Shown here piece after piece: positions 23,319-31,637 of a stretch of DNA of 51,644 nucleotides. The DNA comes from Candidatus Zemynaea palustris (GTDB lineage Bacteria > Vulcanimicrobiota > Vulcanimicrobiia > Vulcanimicrobiales > Vulcanimicrobiaceae): positions 1-51,644 of the forward strand of contig PLCB01000061.1 of assembly GCA_003134695.1 (NCBI GenBank). The letters are read 5' to 3'. The position numbers were made by a program, and so were the translations under genes. Position 1 is the stretch's first letter. Each line of letters starts with the position of its first letter. The notes beneath the pieces are model-generated. The model was not told where the DNA came from. It was given only the letters and a program-made list of their open reading frames with translations, and ran no database searches.

Positions 23319-24089
23319 TTACAAGCACCTGTGTTTTTGAGCGGCCCGGTGCTTGGTTCGATGGCCAGGCTTCGTTGATCGGCGGCTCGGGCAGTCATCG
23401 TCGTTCGCGCCCCTGCGCTGCGGAGCGTAGCGCGGATACATCGGATGCGACTCCTGCGCCCCGCTCGAATAATACGACCGGTAGCGCAACGCGTTATAAT
23501 GCTCGTAATACTCCTTGAGGTACACTCCGTACGCTTCCAAATACTCGTTGTATGCGGCCACGTACGCGCCGTAGCGATTATACCTGCCACCCGACGTGTC
23601 GACTGGATACTGATAGTACGGTGGGTACTGATAGTACGGTGGGTATTGATAGTTCGGCGGCGGCATGTACCCGTTCTGCGGGTACTCATAGGCCGGCGAG
23701 CCTCCCGAGCTCACCCAATCCGAGCCGTTCCACTGCAAATAGCCGTTGTAGGCCGGAGCGCCGCCACTAACGATCGTGCACTGCATGTTGCGACAGGCGA
23801 TTTGTTGTCCGCGATCTCCGGGATAGTAACTCGCGCCGTTCGCGTAGGCGACCCGCCCGTCGGCATAGACGGTCGCTCCGTCGGAGGTATAGCCGGCGAC
23901 GGTCCCCGCCAGTTCTCTTTTGTGCGCGACGTTCCGCGAGATGATGATCCCGGCCGCGACTGCCGCCGCACCCAGAATGATGTTGCGCGTCGACGCCGCT
24001 CCGTCGGCACGCGCGGGTTGGACGGAACTGATGCCAAATGCCGCCGTCAGCAACGCCGCCGTCAACATCGTGATCGCTCGGTGACTCAT
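23319..24089 (-). CDS. Secreted Tyr/Pro-rich protein (paralogue 2)
   Basis: The 256-residue product shares with its neighbour the signal peptide ending PARA, the hydrophobic segment (NIILGAAAVAAGIIISRNVA), and the beta motif (GATVYADGRVAYANGASYYP, IACRNMQCTIV). After that it differs: a Tyr/Pro-rich repeat (QYPPYYQYPPYYQYP), a helical EYLEAYGVYLKEYYEHYNAL, and a basic tail with CPSRRSTKPGHR. The ribosome binding site is GGAGACG. The two genes are a tandem duplication with divergent tails. Confidence 0.65.
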   Translation of the reverse strand: MSHRAITMLTAALLTAAFGISSVQPARADGAASTRNIILGAAAVAAGIIISRNVAHKRELAGTVAGYTSDGATVYADGRVAYANGASYYPGDRGQQIACRNMQCTIVSGGAPAYNGYLQWNGSDWVSSGGSPAYEYPQNGYMPPPNYQYPPYYQYPPYYQYPVDTSGGRYNRYGAYVAAYNEYLEAYGVYLKEYYEHYNALRYRSYYSSGAQESHPMYPRYAPQRRGANDDDCPSRRSTKPGHRTKHRAAQKHRCL

Positions 24090-24218
24090 GCGAGAAACGT
24101 CTCCTGACTGAGGGAAGGTGCGAGAAATTACGCCCTATGAGTTTCCCAATTATAAGGCAGGCGGCCTGGAGACTTTTTAGGTCTTACGGCCTCATTTTGG
24201 GGCTAGCCCGAAGGCGCG

Positions 24219-24479
24219 CTAGGTGGCGGATCGCCGTGTAACCGCGCGCATGATCAGCAGCAGAATCACCCCGCCGATGAATGCAACGATGATACTCCAG
24301 AGATTGATCCCGGTGGGTCCGCCGTACCCCAAGCGTTCAACGACCCATCCACCGATGATCGCGCCGAGGATCCCGACGATCATGTCCCCGACGATACCAC
24401 CCGGGCCTTCCCCCGGAACGGCCCACTTGGCCAAGATTCCAGCGATCAAACCGACGATGACCCACGCCAAGAAGCTCAT
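24219..24479 (-). CDS. GlsB/YeaQ/YmgE-family stress membrane protein
   Basis: The 86-residue product has three hydrophobic segments and the family signature: MSFLAWVIVGLIAGILAKWA, PGEGPGGIVGDMIVGILGAI with the following IGGWV, and SIIVAFIGGVILLLIM. It is a transglycosylase-associated (Tag) small membrane protein linked to envelope stress in other bacteria. The ATG at 24479 with GGAGGATGC is preferred over an upstream ATG. Confidence 0.85.
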   Translation of the reverse strand: MSFLAWVIVGLIAGILAKWAVPGEGPGGIVGDMIVGILGAIIGGWVVERLGYGGPTGINLWSIIVAFIGGVILLLIMRAVTRRSAT

Positions 24480-24557
24480 GCATCCTCCAAAAACGGACGA
24501 AACCTCAGGCTTCATGTACCCACGCCCACGGGAGAAAAAACCGCCGGGGCGCGGCGG

Positions 24558-25061
24558 CTATTTGGGGCGGGCTTGCCGGAAGCGCTCGGTCCCGCGCTGA
24601 GCCTGCGTACGCCGGCTCTTTTCGCTGACCTCGACGAGGCGCTCGAGCAAGCGCGTCTGGTGGTTGCGATTCGAGAAAATCGGCAACAGCAGCCCCGCCG
24701 CGAAACCCGCTGCTAGCGCTCCGGCCAGAAACTCGAGTGGCCGCTCGCGCACCGCTTCGACGATGCGCCCTCCGCTTGCCCCGATCTCGTTCATACTCTC
24801 GACGAACATCGAATCGGCCGGCCTGACGTCGTCGGGCTCGAACCGGCGGCTGTCGCCGTCGGCCGGAAAGATGAGTCCGCCCTGGCCGTTCCAATCTTCG
24901 TAGGCGTCCGCGGCCCCGCGGAGCGCCGGCGCTTTGCGCGCGCGCCGGTTCATACCGAGCACCCAGCCGACGCCGGCGGTGAGAATGCCGATCGCGGCCA
25001 CCATGGCATCGAGCATCGTCGGTGTGAAGAAATCACGAAAGGCTACCACAAGGTCAGGCAT
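24558..25061 (-). CDS. Membrane protein with ElaB/YqjD-like C-terminal region
   Basis: The 167-residue product has a first membrane segment (AMVAAIGILTAGVGWVLGMN), a polar acidic middle (DGDSRRFEPDDVRPADSMFV), and a second segment preceded by an amphipathic helix: GGRIVEAVRERPLEFLAGAL and AAGFAAGLLLPIF. The RERPLxxLxGAxxxGFxxGxLL pattern is that of ElaB/YqjD/DUF883 anchors. The basic C-terminus is cytoplasmic. Function is unknown. Confidence 0.6.
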   Translation of the reverse strand: MPDLVVAFRDFFTPTMLDAMVAAIGILTAGVGWVLGMNRRARKAPALRGAADAYEDWNGQGGLIFPADGDSRRFEPDDVRPADSMFVESMNEIGASGGRIVEAVRERPLEFLAGALAAGFAAGLLLPIFSNRNHQTRLLERLVEVSEKSRRTQAQRGTERFRQARPK

Positions 25062-25157
25062 TGAGGGGAGCAGAGCGCGGCAGGGTGACCGGCCGAGACA
25101 ACCGGCTAACCTCTATATTCGGTGAAACCGCCGAAGAAGTCGCGCCCGCGACCCAGG

Positions 25158-25191
25158 AAAAAAGGCCCAATCACCCCCAGCCTTTGGGGCC
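25158..25191 (-). terminator. Intrinsic terminator of the fba-glpX operon
   Basis: Read on the minus strand, GGCCCCAAAGGCTGGGG forms a hairpin (CCCCA with TGGGG, or the outer GGCCC with GGGCC) followed by TTTTTT at 25158-25163. It lies a few bases after the aldolase stop. Confidence 0.7.
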
Positions 25192-25196
25192 GTTGG

Positions 25197-26246
25197 TTAC
25201 GCTCTGACGAGGGCGGGCTGCTTTTCGAGCTCCGGTGAGTACTCGCCGAGGGCCGCCAAACCGTTCATCTTGGCGCGTTGGGCCAGTGCCGCTTGCGCCG
25301 CCTTGACGTTCGCGTCGTCGCCCCGCCAAGCACCGATCGCCGGTTGCTGGAGCGCACGGCCGTACGAGAAGGTCAGCGGCCAGGGTGCCTTGCGCTCGCG
25401 CGCGACGCGATTAATCTCGTTGAGGTTGAGGGTCGCTTCCTCGTTGCCCTGACCGCCCGAAAGAAACGCGATCCCCGCCACGGCCGCCGGAACCCAACGC
25501 ATCAGTACCGTGACCGTCGCGTCGGCGATCTCACGTGCGCCGGCCTTCTGGCCCGATTTCTGGCCGGGGATCACCATGCTCGGCTTGAGCACCATCTCTT
25601 CGAATCGGACGTCGGCGTTCGAAAGTTCTTCGAAGACATGCTTGAGCGTCCACTCGTGCACTTCGAAGCTGCGCACGAGCGAGTGTTTCGAATGTTCGCC
25701 GTCCATCAGCACTTCGGGCTCGACGATCGGGACCAGACCACCCGCCTGGCAGATCGCGGCGTAGCGCGCGAGCGCCGACGCGTTGGCGTGGATGCAGCGA
25801 TGCGTCGGAATTCCTTCATCGATCGCGATCACCGCGCGCCACTTCGTGAACTTCGCCCCCAACTTCACGTACTCGTCAACGCGTTTGGCCAAGCCGTCGA
25901 GACCCTCGGTGATTTTTTCGTCGGGTCCGCCAAGCGCGAGCGGAACGGTTCCGGTATCGACCTTGATGCCGGGAAGGGCGCCGGCGGCGGCGATCACTTG
26001 GACGAGCGGTTTTCCGCGCGAGTCGTTTTGGCGAATCGTCTCATCGTAGAGGATCACGCCGCTGATATGATCGCCGAATCCCGGCGTCGTGAAGAGCATC
26101 TCGCGATACTTGCGCCGCATCTCTTCGTTTTGCGGGATGTTGAGCGGCGCGAAACGCTTGTTGGCGGTTCCGGTACTCTCGTCCGCGGCGAGGATGCCTT
26201 TGCCGGGAGCGACCATCGCCTTTGCAACGGCGGAGAGGCTGCTCAT
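25197..26246 (-). CDS. Fructose-bisphosphate aldolase, class I
   Basis: The 349-residue product cleaves fructose 1,6-bisphosphate to two triose phosphates in glycolysis and forms it in gluconeogenesis. Signatures of class I aldolase are GKGILAADESTGTANKRF near the start, GAKFTKWRAVIAID (catalytic Lys), FEEMVLKPSMVIPG (the Schiff-base Lys in KPSMV), and GIAFLSGGQGNEEATLNLNE. The start at 26246 shares one base with the stop of the upstream glpX gene (TGATG), so both are co-translated. A longer frame reaches into glpX and is not used. Confidence 0.95.
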   Translation of the reverse strand: MSSLSAVAKAMVAPGKGILAADESTGTANKRFAPLNIPQNEEMRRKYREMLFTTPGFGDHISGVILYDETIRQNDSRGKPLVQVIAAAGALPGIKVDTGTVPLALGGPDEKITEGLDGLAKRVDEYVKLGAKFTKWRAVIAIDEGIPTHRCIHANASALARYAAICQAGGLVPIVEPEVLMDGEHSKHSLVRSFEVHEWTLKHVFEELSNADVRFEEMVLKPSMVIPGQKSGQKAGAREIADATVTVLMRWVPAAVAGIAFLSGGQGNEEATLNLNEINRVARERKAPWPLTFSYGRALQQPAIGAWRGDDANVKAAQAALAQRAKMNGLAALGEYSPELEKQPALVRA

Positions 26247-27262
26247 CAAACGACGTGTTCCTTGACGTGGGAAGTGGCTTGTCCGTTGACCGATGGGAAG
26301 CTCGAAAACGAGCGCAAGTCGTGCTTTCCGTCGACCATCCGCATGGTGTCGGTCAACGATGAAATGATGATCGATTGGGTGTAGGCATGGCCGCGAACGT
26401 AGCTCACGCCTTGCAAGAACTCGCCGTCGGTAACGCCGGTCGCGGCGAGCATCGCGAGATCGGAGCGACACAAATCGTCGAGGGTCAGCACCTTGTTGGG
26501 ATCGATACCTTCCTCGCGCGCAACTTCTTCTTCGCCTTCACGCAACCAGAGACGGCACTGCATGTCGCCGCCCAAGCACTTGACGGCGCAGGCCGTCACG
26601 ACGCCTTCAGTCGCGCCGCCGATCCCCATCAGCATGTCGATGCGGCTGCGCTCTTCGAGGGCCGCGATGATGCCGTTGGCGACGTCGCCGTCGCCGAAAA
26701 GCCGGACGCGTGCGCCGAATTCGCGGAGCCGCCGTACTTTCTCGTTGTTGCGATCGCGCTCGAGCAATGCAACCGTGATTTCTGTAACCGGCCGTCCCAT
26801 CGCCTTGGCCACCGAGCGCACGTTATCTTCGACCGACGCCTCGATCGAGATGTGTCCGCGGCCGGCTGGGCCGACGATGATCTTGTCCATGTACGCGATG
26901 TGCGTGTGGAAGAGCGAGCCGCGTTCGGCGGCGGCGACCACCGAGATCGCTCCGTGACCGCCCTTCGAAGCGAGCGTCGTGCCGTCGATCGGATCGACCG
27001 CGACATCCATCGCGGGGCCGTCGCCGGTACCGACGTGCTCGCCGATGTAGAGCATCGGCGCTTCGTCTTTTTCGCCTTCTCCGATGACGACGAGGCCGTC
27101 GATGTCGACTTCGCCGAGGACGCTGCGCATCGCGTCGACGGCCGCTTGATCGACTGCGTTCTTGTCACCGCGCCCAACGAGCTTGCCGGAGACGATGGCA
27201 GCCGCTTCGGTTGCCCGGAGAAACTCCAATTCGACCCGGGCGTCAATACGCCGACCCTTCAT
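26246..27262 (-). CDS. glpX: Fructose-1,6-bisphosphatase, class II (GlpX)
   Basis: The 338-residue product dephosphorylates fructose 1,6-bisphosphate. Family motifs are present: GEGEKDEAPMLYIGE (metal site), DVAVDPIDGTTLASKG, GPAGRGHISIEASV, and IGGATEGVVTACAVKCLGG. It is first in a two-gene operon with aldolase, so the pair runs the gluconeogenic (or Calvin-type) step in order. The ATG at 27262 starts MKGRRIDARVELEFLRATEA, which is the usual N-terminus of the family. The longer open frame upstream is an antisense shadow. Confidence 0.95.
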   Translation of the reverse strand: MKGRRIDARVELEFLRATEAAAIVSGKLVGRGDKNAVDQAAVDAMRSVLGEVDIDGLVVIGEGEKDEAPMLYIGEHVGTGDGPAMDVAVDPIDGTTLASKGGHGAISVVAAAERGSLFHTHIAYMDKIIVGPAGRGHISIEASVEDNVRSVAKAMGRPVTEITVALLERDRNNEKVRRLREFGARVRLFGDGDVANGIIAALEERSRIDMLMGIGGATEGVVTACAVKCLGGDMQCRLWLREGEEEVAREEGIDPNKVLTLDDLCRSDLAMLAATGVTDGEFLQGVSYVRGHAYTQSIIISSLTDTMRMVDGKHDLRSFSSFPSVNGQATSHVKEHVV

Positions 27263-27384
27263 GCGTGCTCTGTTCCCGCGGCCAACGGAAAACCATTCCC
27301 GCCTGTGAGACGGGTCCACGAAAATCATGTTTACGCACGAACTTTCGGGACGGTACCCACTCCCGGCCGGTCGAAGCCGGGCAG

Positions 27385-28539
27385 ATGACGCCGACCCTGA
27401 CCGCGCCGCGCTTTCGGCAGCGCTTCCCGACGCTGGCCGACTCGACGTACCTGGTGAGCCACTCGATGGGCGCGCCCCCGATCGGCGCTCGCGACGTTCT
27501 GGTCGCATACTGGGAAGAGTGGGCCAAGAACGGTCCCGAGGCGTGGAACGCATGGATGCCCGAGCTTCAATCACTCGCCGACAATCTCGGAAACATCATC
27601 GGTGCGCCCGCGGGCAGCGTCTCGCTTGCACCCAACGTCTCGGTGCTGCAAGCCGCGATCGCGTCGTCGCTCGCTTGGGGCGGCGCGCGCAACGAGGTCG
27701 TCTTCGAAGATCTGCAGTTTCCTTCGGTCACCTACGTCTGGAAAGCTTGGGAACGTTTCGGCGCGCGCGTCGTTCGCGTTCCCTCGGACGACGGTCGGAC
27801 GATGTCGACCGAGCGCATCGTCGCGGCGATCACCGAGAAGACCGCGGTCGTCGTGCTCTCGCACGCCGCCTACGTCTCGGCCTCCCTCATCGACGTTCCG
27901 CCCATCGTCGCGCGCTGTCGCGAGGTCGGCGCGCTGTTCGTGCTGGACGTCTATCAGACGGCGGGAATCGTTCCGTTCGACGTGAGCGCGCTCGACGTCG
28001 ACATCGCGGTCGGCGGAAGCCACAAGTGGCTGTGCGGCGGCCCGGGTTGCGGCTACATCTATGTCAAGCCGGCGTTGCGCGGAAAACTCGAACCGTCGAT
28101 CACCGGCTGGATGGCGCACGAATCGCCGTTCGCCTTCGAACCCGCCCCGATTCGATTGACGTGGAATCAGCACCGCTGGAATACCGGAACGCCGACGGTC
28201 CCCGGCTACTTGGTCGCGCGGCCCGGACACGATACGATCCGTGAAGCCGGCGTCGCCAACATCCGGGCACACAACATCCGCTTGACGACGACGATCTTCG
28301 AAATGGCCGACGAACGCGGGATCTCGTCGCCGACGCCGCGCGAACCGGAGAAGCGCACGGGCTGGGTCGGGCTCGATTTTCCCGGCGCCGACCGCGTCAC
28401 CGAAGCGCTGATCGCGCGGCGCGTCTTCGTCGACTACCGGCCGGGCTGCGGAATCCGCGTGAGCCCGCACTTCTATACGAGCGACGATGAGATCGCGCGC
28501 TTCTTCGACGCGCTCGATGAGTTACGCGCACGATGCTGA
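27385..28539 (+). CDS. Kynureninase-like PLP enzyme (aminotransferase class V fold)
   Basis: From the ATG at 27385 the product has 384 residues. PLP-enzyme features are NVSVLQAAIAS (phosphate-side helix), VLSHAAYVSASLIDVPPIVA, LFVLDVYQTAGIVPFDV (the Asp that pairs with the pyridine nitrogen), and VGGSHKWLCGGPGCGYIYV with the Schiff-base Lys in SHKW. The WNTGTPTVPGYLVARPG stretch and the short C-terminal domain suit kynureninase or a related class V lyase/desulfurase. No other kynurenine-pathway gene is nearby, so the substrate is uncertain. The stop overlaps the next gene by seven bases. Confidence 0.8.
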   Translation: MTPTLTAPRFRQRFPTLADSTYLVSHSMGAPPIGARDVLVAYWEEWAKNGPEAWNAWMPELQSLADNLGNIIGAPAGSVSLAPNVSVLQAAIASSLAWGGARNEVVFEDLQFPSVTYVWKAWERFGARVVRVPSDDGRTMSTERIVAAITEKTAVVVLSHAAYVSASLIDVPPIVARCREVGALFVLDVYQTAGIVPFDVSALDVDIAVGGSHKWLCGGPGCGYIYVKPALRGKLEPSITGWMAHESPFAFEPAPIRLTWNQHRWNTGTPTVPGYLVARPGHDTIREAGVANIRAHNIRLTTTIFEMADERGISSPTPREPEKRTGWVGLDFPGADRVTEALIARRVFVDYRPGCGIRVSPHFYTSDDEIARFFDALDELRARC

Positions 28540-29069
28540 CTTCGCTCCTGCTCGCCGCCTTGCTCCAGACGGCGCAACCGGTGCAGTCCGGTTCGCCGGC
28601 GCGTTGCGTCGAGACGACCGCGACGCTCGATGTCCAATTGAGCACGACGATAAACGTCGCGGGTGACGCGTTCACCTTCACGCTGGTCGACGGCGTCGAA
28701 GCCGCAAGCGGTTACCCGGCGATCCCGAGCGGGACGAAAGGCTATGGCCTGCTCGCCTACGTGACGCATGCCGGCGCCGGCGGAAAAGCCGGAATGCTCG
28801 TTCTCGAGCCGCGTTACGTCGTGCTCTCCGGGGGCCGTCGCATCCCGGTGATGGCCGATCCCGTCGCGGACGAACGCGTGGTCAGCGGGAAGAGCAAGAA
28901 TGCACCGGGCGGCGCCGACTTCATCCCCGGAATCGGCTTGATGGTCGACGGCTATAACGCGCTCCATCGCGGCAAAGAAGTCGTCTTGCCGAAGGGGACG
29001 CCGCTATTGCTCTTGGTGGGCGACGACCTTGCGACGTCCGGATGTTTCGTCACGCCCCACATTCAGTAA
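28533..29069 (+). CDS. Secreted beta-rich protein
   Basis: The 178-residue product begins MLTSLLLAALLQTAQPVQSG, a short signal peptide. The mature part has SARCVE-type entry, then LSTTINVAGDAFTFTLVDGV, AIPSGTKGYGLLAYVTHAGA and GGKAGMLVLEPRYVVLSGGR, matching in order the C-terminal domain of the protein at 8489-9478 (GDTFAFK, QKGAQGEGQIALAERAG, DGSKIQL). It ends in a strand PKGTPLLLLVGDDL. It overlaps the PLP gene, so it is probably co-transcribed. Function is unknown. Confidence 0.65.
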   Translation: MLTSLLLAALLQTAQPVQSGSPARCVETTATLDVQLSTTINVAGDAFTFTLVDGVEAASGYPAIPSGTKGYGLLAYVTHAGAGGKAGMLVLEPRYVVLSGGRRIPVMADPVADERVVSGKSKNAPGGADFIPGIGLMVDGYNALHRGKEVVLPKGTPLLLLVGDDLATSGCFVTPHIQ

Positions 29070-29070
29070 A

Positions 29071-29994
29071 TTAGGGCTCGAGATGCGCGAGGAGCATGCC
29101 GGCGAACATACCGGCGTTCTTGGCGGCTTGGCCGAAGCGATGATTGTTGAAGAACGCGAAGGTCGTCTTCGTCTCGCTCGCCATCTCGGCGACGCGTTCG
29201 GTCCACGGCGCTAACTCTTCGGGCGTGTAGAGGTAGTCGTAGCGCTCCTCGCTCTTCTCGTGGCGCCACCATTTCTGATAGTTACGACCGTGAAAGCGGA
29301 CGTACGCCAGCGGTCCGACGACGTCGCTCGATGGGCGCATCAGCCCCTCGAACTGAGGCTCGTCGACGTTGCACCACGCGATCGACGCTTCGCTCAAGAG
29401 CGAGAGCGTCTCGGGCCGCTGCCACTCGCGGCTGCGAAACTCCGCGACCAGCGGCAGATCGGGCAGCGCCCCGCGCAGCGCGCGCACGTACGCCTCAGTG
29501 CGTGAGTTCGGCCGGAAACCGTTGGGGAACTGCATGAGAACGGCGGCGAGCTTGCCGGACGCCACGAGCGGCTCGAGATTCTCGCGAAAGACGCGCGCAT
29601 CGTCGGGGACGTCTTCAGCTTCTTCACTCGGCAGATGCGTGACCGTTCCGGGCAATTTGACCGTGAAGCGAAAGTCCGGCGGCGTTCGTCGATCCATCGA
29701 AATGAACGTCGCAGCGCTCGGAACGCGGTAGTACGTCGCGTCGATCTCGACCGCCGAGAAATGCTCGGCGTAAAAGGGCAGCATCGCCGACGATTTGAGA
29801 CCTTCAGGGTAAAATCGGCCGATCCAATCTTTGTATGAGTATCCGCACGTACCGACGTAGATCCGGCCGCCGCCGACGGCAATCGGTTCGACGCGATCTT
29901 CGGGCACGACCGACGCAGGGACGAACTCGAACGACTGTTGCGTCAGCGCTCTCCTACGAGGGGTGGATGGGCCCGCCGGTACCGCCGGGACCAT
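29071..29994 (-). CDS. DUF72 family protein
   Basis: The 307-residue product has the DUF72 TIM-barrel pattern: RIYVGTCGYSYKDWIGRFYP, FSAVEIDATYYRVPSAATFI, DFRFTVKLPGTVTH, AAVLMQFPNGFRPNSR, and near the end YVRFHGRNYQKWW followed by KTTFAFFNNHRFGQAAKNA. Members are widespread; a nuclease or phosphotransfer role has been suggested but is unproven. The ATG at 29994 overlaps the 3' end of the upstream hydrolase gene by 41 bases; a later GTG or TTG start is possible. Confidence 0.85.
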   Translation of the reverse strand: MVPAVPAGPSTPRRRALTQQSFEFVPASVVPEDRVEPIAVGGGRIYVGTCGYSYKDWIGRFYPEGLKSSAMLPFYAEHFSAVEIDATYYRVPSAATFISMDRRTPPDFRFTVKLPGTVTHLPSEEAEDVPDDARVFRENLEPLVASGKLAAVLMQFPNGFRPNSRTEAYVRALRGALPDLPLVAEFRSREWQRPETLSLLSEASIAWCNVDEPQFEGLMRPSSDVVGPLAYVRFHGRNYQKWWRHEKSEERYDYLYTPEELAPWTERVAEMASETKTTFAFFNNHRFGQAAKNAGMFAGMLLAHLEP

Positions 29995-31003
29995 TCGGGC
30001 CTTTGGTGTTTTGCAATCCGCGGGGCGCGCGGCCCGCGAGCATGTCGTCCCAGGCCAAGCCGACGACCCGACCCAACGTGCGCAACTCGTGCTTCCCGCG
30101 CGGCTCTTGGTAAAAACCCACCGCTAGTCCGGCATTTTTCAGCACGCTCGCGGTCTGCTCACCGTATTTCGGCGGAATGCTTTCATCCTCGCCGCCGTTG
30201 ACGACGTACAGATTGATGGTGCGGCAACGGGTCACGTAGTTCGGCATCTCGCTATTGAGTATCGCGCCGGAAATCGACATGATCCCCGACCAGCGCTCGG
30301 CGTGCAGCGGTGCGACCCGAAACACCGCAAAGCCGCCCATCGAATACCCGACGAGATACACTTTGTGACGATCGATCGTGAAGGCGCTCTCCGCCGCATC
30401 GACCGCGTCGTACACTTCGCTTCCGGCGGGTTCGGCGAAATCGTAGTTCCCGCGACCCCACGGCGCGACGACGATCGAACCGCTGGCCTCGGCGAGTCGA
30501 CGCAAGAGCGGTTGCGCCAGCAACTCGCCCTCCGACTGCGGACGCCCGTGGAGCGCGATGATGAGCGAATAGGATTTTGACGCGTCGTAGTTAGGCGGAA
30601 CGAAGACCGCGATCGGTTGAAACGTTCCGTCGTGGGCGTGGACGAAGGTCTCGTGCAAACCGCGAATCGCGCCGAGCGGCTGCGGCGTCGCAGCGACGAT
30701 TTGATCGGCCAGTTCGACATCGAGCCGGACGACGTTGGCGACGGTTTCATTCCAATCGGCGCGGCCATAACCGGACGGCGGCTCGGCGCCCGCATAGGCG
30801 ACGTCGTCGCCGAGCCGGACGATGATGTCGTTGGCGACATCCGCGCCGAGAAAGCGCTTCGCCGTGTCGAGCCGCTCGAGGATCGCCGCGTGCGCCCGGT
30901 CGAGCTGCGCCGATGTCGGATCGGCGGGTACCGCGGGACAGGGCCGCGCGAGTCCGGCTGCGCCGAGCACGAGACCGAGGGCGAAACGAAGCCTCACGCC
31001 CAA
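29954..31003 (-). CDS. Secreted alpha/beta hydrolase (feruloyl-esterase/PHB-depolymerase type)
   Basis: The 349-residue product has a signal peptide (MGVRLRFALGLVLGAAGLAR), a helical region (about 30-120), and then an alpha/beta hydrolase: PIAVFVPPNYDASKSYSLII with ALHGRP (oxyanion side), YLVGYSMGGFAVFR with the nucleophile Ser, NGGEDESIPPKYGEQ with a likely acid Asp, and PRGKHELRTLGR with the His. An ester or peptide substrate outside the cytoplasm is expected. The tail is rich in Gly and Pro. It probably shares a transcript with the DUF72 gene. Confidence 0.75.
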   Translation of the reverse strand: MGVRLRFALGLVLGAAGLARPCPAVPADPTSAQLDRAHAAILERLDTAKRFLGADVANDIIVRLGDDVAYAGAEPPSGYGRADWNETVANVVRLDVELADQIVAATPQPLGAIRGLHETFVHAHDGTFQPIAVFVPPNYDASKSYSLIIALHGRPQSEGELLAQPLLRRLAEASGSIVVAPWGRGNYDFAEPAGSEVYDAVDAAESAFTIDRHKVYLVGYSMGGFAVFRVAPLHAERWSGIMSISGAILNSEMPNYVTRCRTINLYVVNGGEDESIPPKYGEQTASVLKNAGLAVGFYQEPRGKHELRTLGRVVGLAWDDMLAGRAPRGLQNTKGPNGPGGTGGPIHPS

Positions 31004-31018
31004 GACGTTATGCCGGCG

Positions 31019-31396
31019 CTACGCCGGCGCTTTGGAGGGAGCACCCCAGCCAAAATAGGCCGCGATGATCCCGGAACCGAGGTGCAGGATCGAGTCGTAG
31101 CCGCCGACCGGCACGAGATTGTCGGTCGGCAACGGCGAACTCCAGCCGAAGAGACCGTAGACGCCGAGCACGAGCAAGATGACCGCGAACGCCCGAGCGA
31201 ACATCACTGCCCGCGCCATCGAGCCGGCTGAGGCGAGACCCCAGATGCCGAGGATGATGTGCACGAAGTCGTGCAGGTAGTTGATCGGGAAAATCCCGAG
31301 CAGTGCGCCGTTCGTAACGAGCGGCGGGACGAAACCAAGGAAGCCGACGATCAAGTAGATCGCCCCGAAGACTTGCGCAAACTGACGTGAGGTCAA
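31019..31396 (-). CDS. DUF4383 membrane protein
   Basis: The product has four membrane segments: FAQVFGAIYLIVGFLGFVPP, LHDFVHIILGIWGLAS, FAVILLVLGVYGLFGW, and SILHLGSGIIAAYFGW, with the H-D-x-x-H and LHLGSG motifs of DUF4383. The ribosome binding site AAGGAG lies six bases before a TTG at 31396, whereas the ATG at 31411 overlaps this site, so the TTG start (125 residues) is preferred. Function is unknown. Confidence 0.75.
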   Translation of the reverse strand: MTSRQFAQVFGAIYLIVGFLGFVPPLVTNGALLGIFPINYLHDFVHIILGIWGLASAGSMARAVMFARAFAVILLVLGVYGLFGWSSPLPTDNLVPVGGYDSILHLGSGIIAAYFGWGAPSKAPA

Positions 31397-31637
31397 GATG
31401 CTCTCCTTCATTACACTACACCGGCGGTCGCGAGTTCGAGGAGTTCCGCACGCGTAAAAGCCGATTTCACTATACGAAATGGCGCGGTGCCACCTTGAAT
31501 GCCCTCCGACGTGCGCTGCGGGCGGTCGATTTCCTTGCCGACCAGCTCTGCGGTGACGGCAAGCCCTCCGCCACCGGCCGCACCCTGCTAGGTCGGCCAA
31601 ACCGTTTCGGTCTATTCTAAAAGCCAGGAGGTGCCCT

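Noticed and set aside
26375-27388. Long plus-strand frame over glpX
   Set aside because: It is the complement of the GlpX codons and is rich in Asp, Arg and His with no motif.
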